A DNA stretch of 64,000 nucleotides from Paenibacillus terrigena DSM 21567 (GTDB lineage: Bacteria; Bacillota; Bacilli; Paenibacillales; Paenibacillaceae): the NCBI RefSeq assembly GCF_000374845.1, contig NZ_KB895419.1, positions 186,001 to 250,000 of the forward strand, written 5' to 3'. A program made the translations under genes and the position numbers. Positions 60,833-64,000 of the stretch are shown here, piece after piece. The first letter of the stretch is position 1, and each line of letters begins with the position of its first letter. Under the pieces are notes generated by a model. The model saw nothing but the letters and a program-made list of their open reading frames with translations. It had not been told where the DNA came from and did no database searches.

Positions 60833-62245
60833 TTATTTTTTCTTTCCCCATGGCATTCTAAAGATAACTTTATACATGTCCTTGAAATGATGTGGGGCTA
60901 AGGGGGTTAGGTAGTAGGTCCCGAATGAACGCAAATTCACCAGATAGAGAATCATGGCCAACAGACATATTAAAGTACCAAACAATCCAAGAAGCCCGCT
61001 AATCATGAGCACGGCAATCCGAATCAAGCTGACGACGCTGACCAAGGACTGATTCACTAAAGTAAAGGTGGAAAGTACTGAAATCGCAATAACGACAATC
61101 GTACCTGGACTTGCAATGCCGGCGCTAATGGCTGCCTGTCCGATGATTAACCCACCCACTACGGATAATGTCTGACCGAATGCGGAAGGCATTCTCATGC
61201 CCGCTTCCCGGAAAATCTCAAACAAAAACAGCAACACGATTGCTTCCAGCGGAGCGGGAAGAGGCACACCCTGTCTCGAATTCACTAAGGTTGCAAGCAA
61301 TGTAAAGGGGATTTGATCCGAATGATAAGTAGTAAGCGCGATCCAGAACCCCGGCAAAAACAAAGTAAGCATCACGCCGCACACCCTTAACAGCCTTGTA
61401 AAAGCAACGAAGATATTCACCAGATGTGCATCCTCTGAAGTGTTTAGCAAATAATTAAAGCTCACGGGTGCAATGATCACGGTAGGAGAACCTCCTATAT
61501 TAATGACAAATTTACCATGAAGCAGTGAATTCACGGCGAAATCCGGTCTGCCGGTGTAAGACATCAACGGAAAAAATGAGAAGTCGGTTAGAATTTCTTC
61601 CAGCTGAGAGCTGCTCACAAGCCCCTCGACCTGAATATTCGTCAGTTTCGCCTTAATTTCGTTTAGAACATCAGGGTCGATCATGTCCTTGTGGTATAAG
61701 AGATGCACTTTAGTTGCCGTTTGAGATCCAATCGTGAATTCTTCGACCGCCAACAAATCGGTCTTGAGCCTCTTTCGAATAAGAGCGATATTGGTAAAGG
61801 GTTCTTCCGTAAAACCATCTTTTGGGCCTCTCGTTGATACTTCCGTATTGGGCTCCTCCGGTTGTCTTTTGGGGGGATCTGCCAGAGCCACAGCGTAAAA
61901 ATGATTCGAAGGCGTAAATAGAAGAAATAGATCCCCATTCAGAACGGTTTCTCGCATCGCATTTTCCATTTGATCTGATTGAATAGGAGTCATGTGAAAT
62001 GGGACTTTCTGCGGAAGATCCAGTTCATATGATCGGAGGATATGTTCCGGGATATTTTTTAGCTCGGGTATAATGCTTTGCTCTACTTTGTTCACATCGC
62101 ACAACCCTTGGCAATAAACCAGATGGACTGCACGGTCTGATTTAGACAAAGTAACCGTCATCTTAATGACGTCTGAGCTCGAACCGAATAGTTTTGATAG
62201 CGCATCCTCAAACGGGTGAGATTCCTTCTGACCATACCCATTCAT
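60833..62245 (-). CDS. gerAA: Spore germination protein, GerA subunit (ger operon 3)
   Basis: A 470-residue GerA-family protein with 'TEVSTRGPKDGFTEEP' and 'IALIRKRLKTDLL' in the soluble half and 'FREAGMRMPSAFGQTLSVVGG' in the membrane half, plus about five helices. It is closest in motif to the A protein of operon 2. It overlaps the B gene by four bases. Confidence 0.93.
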   Translation of the reverse strand: MNGYGQKESHPFEDALSKLFGSSSDVIKMTVTLSKSDRAVHLVYCQGLCDVNKVEQSIIPELKNIPEHILRSYELDLPQKVPFHMTPIQSDQMENAMRETVLNGDLFLLFTPSNHFYAVALADPPKRQPEEPNTEVSTRGPKDGFTEEPFTNIALIRKRLKTDLLAVEEFTIGSQTATKVHLLYHKDMIDPDVLNEIKAKLTNIQVEGLVSSSQLEEILTDFSFFPLMSYTGRPDFAVNSLLHGKFVINIGGSPTVIIAPVSFNYLLNTSEDAHLVNIFVAFTRLLRVCGVMLTLFLPGFWIALTTYHSDQIPFTLLATLVNSRQGVPLPAPLEAIVLLFLFEIFREAGMRMPSAFGQTLSVVGGLIIGQAAISAGIASPGTIVVIAISVLSTFTLVNQSLVSVVSLIRIAVLMISGLLGLFGTLICLLAMILYLVNLRSFGTYYLTPLAPHHFKDMYKVIFRMPWGKKK

Positions 62246-63336
62246 GATGTTACTTTCCCCTTTCGATAGGCCAAGCTAATCAGCCCCGTTATAACGACAG
62301 AAAAAATCACAATTCCCCAAATAGAAAAGGGAAGAACATAAGCAGATATCATTTTCAGAAAGAACTGGTCGCTAATAGGAATGGCTGTGAACAGTACAGC
62401 ACCTAAAAAAATACATCCGAGCACCCAAGCCTTCACCTTAGGGCTTTGAATTTGGAAAACATCGAGAAACAGGAACATGGTCAGAGATATTCTTAGAAAG
62501 GCCCCACTGAACCACTGGTATACGCTTAAAAAGTCCAAATGCTCAATGTATCGACCAATCGTCAATAATCTCCATTCTTCAAATGCGGGATATCGGAGCT
62601 TACCAGCCTCGTCCGCACCAAACTCAGCAATTGCGCCAATGATCGGACCCATGGTGAGACCCAAGATAATCAGGATCATAATCATAAAGGAAAGATATGA
62701 CAGTTGCGACTTGATGTGGTGTTGCAAAAAGAAGAGCATAATGACCTCTACAAAGCCGACTCCTGCATACATGGCTCCTCCCCAAACTGGCTGCATTCCA
62801 TGCTCAAGTATTGGTTTTAATAAGGAATAATCCTTATGAGGCGTATTGGATATCATGATAAAAAAGCCCAAAACAACGACAAAGGGCAGCAATATGCTGG
62901 CGGTATTAGCGAGAGAATAAATACCCATGTAAGCATTTAGTGCAGAAATCAATAAAAATATGCTGGAAAGTACCAATATGGGCGTCTCCGGAGCGAAGGT
63001 GAGATGGATCCAATAGACGGTGTCTCTGGTCGTAAACATACAGATAACAAGCAGATATACCCCGGCTGCTGCCGCAAACATGTGGCCCACGAAGGGATGA
63101 TAAGCTTTGGCCAGCCATTCGAAAAGATGCTGTTTATTGATTTTGGTGATGCCGATGTGCAGAATAAAAATCCAAATCAACGCACATGCGCCTGCCAGCA
63201 GTACCGAAATCCAGGCGTCACGTTTAGCTGCGTCCAATATGATAGGAATAATAATGACATGATTTAGAAGGCCTGTACTCAGCATAATGATCATAACGGA
63301 CTGTATAAATGAAATTTTTGTTTTTATTTTCCTCAA
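62242..63336 (-). CDS. gerAB: Spore germination protein, GerB permease-like subunit (ger operon 3)
   Basis: A 364-residue APC-type membrane protein with about ten helices: 'SFIQSVMIIMLSTGLLNHVIII' at the start, then helices to the C-terminus. It is the first gene of a B-A-C operon. The start is unusual: a perfect AGGAGG (63337-63342, minus strand) touches the TTG at 63336 with no spacer, and no ATG follows for more than ten codons. Either the TTG is used despite the missing spacer or a non-standard start (ATA or ATT) just downstream is used. The family's N-terminus fits a start in this area. Confidence 0.9.
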   Translation of the reverse strand: MRKIKTKISFIQSVMIIMLSTGLLNHVIIIPIILDAAKRDAWISVLLAGACALIWIFILHIGITKINKQHLFEWLAKAYHPFVGHMFAAAAGVYLLVICMFTTRDTVYWIHLTFAPETPILVLSSIFLLISALNAYMGIYSLANTASILLPFVVVLGFFIMISNTPHKDYSLLKPILEHGMQPVWGGAMYAGVGFVEVIMLFFLQHHIKSQLSYLSFMIMILIILGLTMGPIIGAIAEFGADEAGKLRYPAFEEWRLLTIGRYIEHLDFLSVYQWFSGAFLRISLTMFLFLDVFQIQSPKVKAWVLGCIFLGAVLFTAIPISDQFFLKMISAYVLPFSIWGIVIFSVVITGLISLAYRKGKVTS

Positions 63337-63503
63337 CCTCCTAAAAAAACGTATCGCTTCTCCACATTTATCATGGCATTTTATAGAAGATTTATTCTCC
63401 AGCTTTTGTCATATTATCAATGCCATACCGAATGAGAGAGCAACATTTCGAAAATCGCCTTGTGATATAACTAAAAATGACATTCACATAAGGAGATGAG
63501 AGA

Positions 63504-64000
63504 ATGGGTAGGTTGAAAGGTAAAGTAGCTTTAGTAACTGGTGCAAGCAGGGGGATAGGAAGAGGTATCGCGCTTCGATTAGCAGAAGAAGGTGCAGTCG
63601 TGGCGGTACACTACGGAAGAAGACATCATGCGGCAGCGGAAGTTGTCCAACAAATCGAGCAAAACGGAGGATCGGCATTCACGCTTGGTGCTGATTTGAG
63701 TTTAATTAATGGTATTAATAATTTATATGATAAATTAGATGATGTCCTACGGGAACGCACAGGTGATCATCGGTTTGATATTCTAGTGAATAACGCTGGC
63801 ATCGGGCAAATTTTAACCATGGAAGAGGCAACGGAAAATTCTTTTGACGAGGTGATGAACATGAATGTCAAAGGGCCGTTTTTTATTACGAAGCAAGCTT
63901 TGCCGCGTCTGAAGGATGGTGGGCGTATTATCAATATTTCATCGTTCGTTACACGCGTGGCATCACCGAGTGTTTTCACCTATAGCATGTCCAAAGGTGC
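63504..64000 (+). CDS. Short-chain dehydrogenase/reductase (5' part)
   Basis: The frame runs from ATG 63504 to the window edge (165 codons). It shows the NAD(P) motif 'VTGASRGIGRG', 'LVNNAG', a Ser in 'NISSFV' and the catalytic 'YSMSK' YxxxK at the very end. 'MNVKGPFFITKQAL' is also typical. SDRs reduce or oxidise many small substrates; the substrate is not determined. AGGAG is eight bases before the ATG. The C-terminal third is outside the window. Confidence 0.93.
   Translation, partial: MGRLKGKVALVTGASRGIGRGIALRLAEEGAVVAVHYGRRHHAAAEVVQQIEQNGGSAFTLGADLSLINGINNLYDKLDDVLRERTGDHRFDILVNNAGIGQILTMEEATENSFDEVMNMNVKGPFFITKQALPRLKDGGRIINISSFVTRVASPSVFTYSMSKG

Noticed and set aside
1-64000. CRISPR arrays, transposons, prophage, tRNA or rRNA
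   Set aside because: I saw no regularly spaced repeats, transposase motifs, phage structural genes or cloverleaf sequences.

Overview
The window looks like a chromosomal segment of a spore-forming, low-to-moderate GC Firmicute, most likely Paenibacillus or a close relative. The basis is three complete gerA-type germinant receptor operons, a splA-splB spore photoproduct repair pair, YesN/YesM-type two-component systems, a c-di-AMP riboswitch in front of kimA, lipobox signal peptides, strong AGGAGG ribosome binding sites, cre-like sites and many U-tailed intrinsic terminators. I saw no rRNA, tRNA, CRISPR array, transposase or prophage. The taxonomic call is inference from gene content, not a database result.

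Layout: 0-4.6 kb holds the end of a chromate transporter, an Rrf2 regulator with a thioredoxin-reductase-like flavoprotein sharing a 13-bp operator, a c-di-AMP riboswitch plus KimA potassium importer, and an ArsR regulator. 4.8-13 kb is a galactose-type sugar module: response regulator, sensor kinase, extra sugar-binding lipoprotein, then mglB-mglA-mglC with a cre site. 13-16.5 kb is a LysR regulator divergent from aroA-aroC. 16.7-20.2 kb encodes a very large secreted GH85 endo-beta-N-acetylglucosaminidase with cohesin- and dockerin-like ends. 20.2-23.1 kb has a decayed YcaQ-like pseudogene, an amino-acid permease, a compact promoter-terminator unit and an unknown secreted coiled-coil protein. 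23.2-27 kb is ger operon 1 (A-B-C). 27-28 kb is a small membrane/XRE module. 28.2-34.4 kb couples a VanR/VanS-like two-component pair to a sugar ABC operon that unexpectedly carries a membrane-fusion (HlyD-like) protein. 34.4-36.5 kb is deoR-nagA. 36.6-38.3 kb is an AraC/GyrI-like regulator with a methyltransferase. 38.4-42.1 kb is ger operon 2 (B-A-C). 42.3-44.5 kb holds VOC, AraC and EamA genes. 44.7-48 kb is phnDCEE. 48.3-52 kb is a PhoP-box-preceded 1209-residue secreted multidomain protein. 52.3-54.7 kb is a 795-residue isoprenoid synthase with a long N-terminal half. 54.7-57.4 kb is a DUF2269-like protein divergent from a two-component system. 57.5-59.6 kb has a YugN-like protein, splAB and a small membrane peptide. 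59.7-63.3 kb is ger operon 3 (B-A-C), followed by the start of an SDR dehydrogenase.

Themes: sensing and importing sugars (mgl, the MsmEFG-like operon, NagA, secreted GH85), phosphate/phosphonate scavenging, potassium homeostasis through c-di-AMP, and spore biology. The GH85 enzyme could release N-glycans whose GlcNAc-containing products feed NagA; this link is inferred.

The least explained items are the isoprenoid synthase with four Asp-rich motifs (52.3-54.7 kb), the membrane-fusion protein inside a sugar ABC import operon (28-34 kb), the PhoP-box-controlled multidomain exoprotein (48.4-52 kb), and the 70-nt promoter-terminator unit at 22.2 kb.
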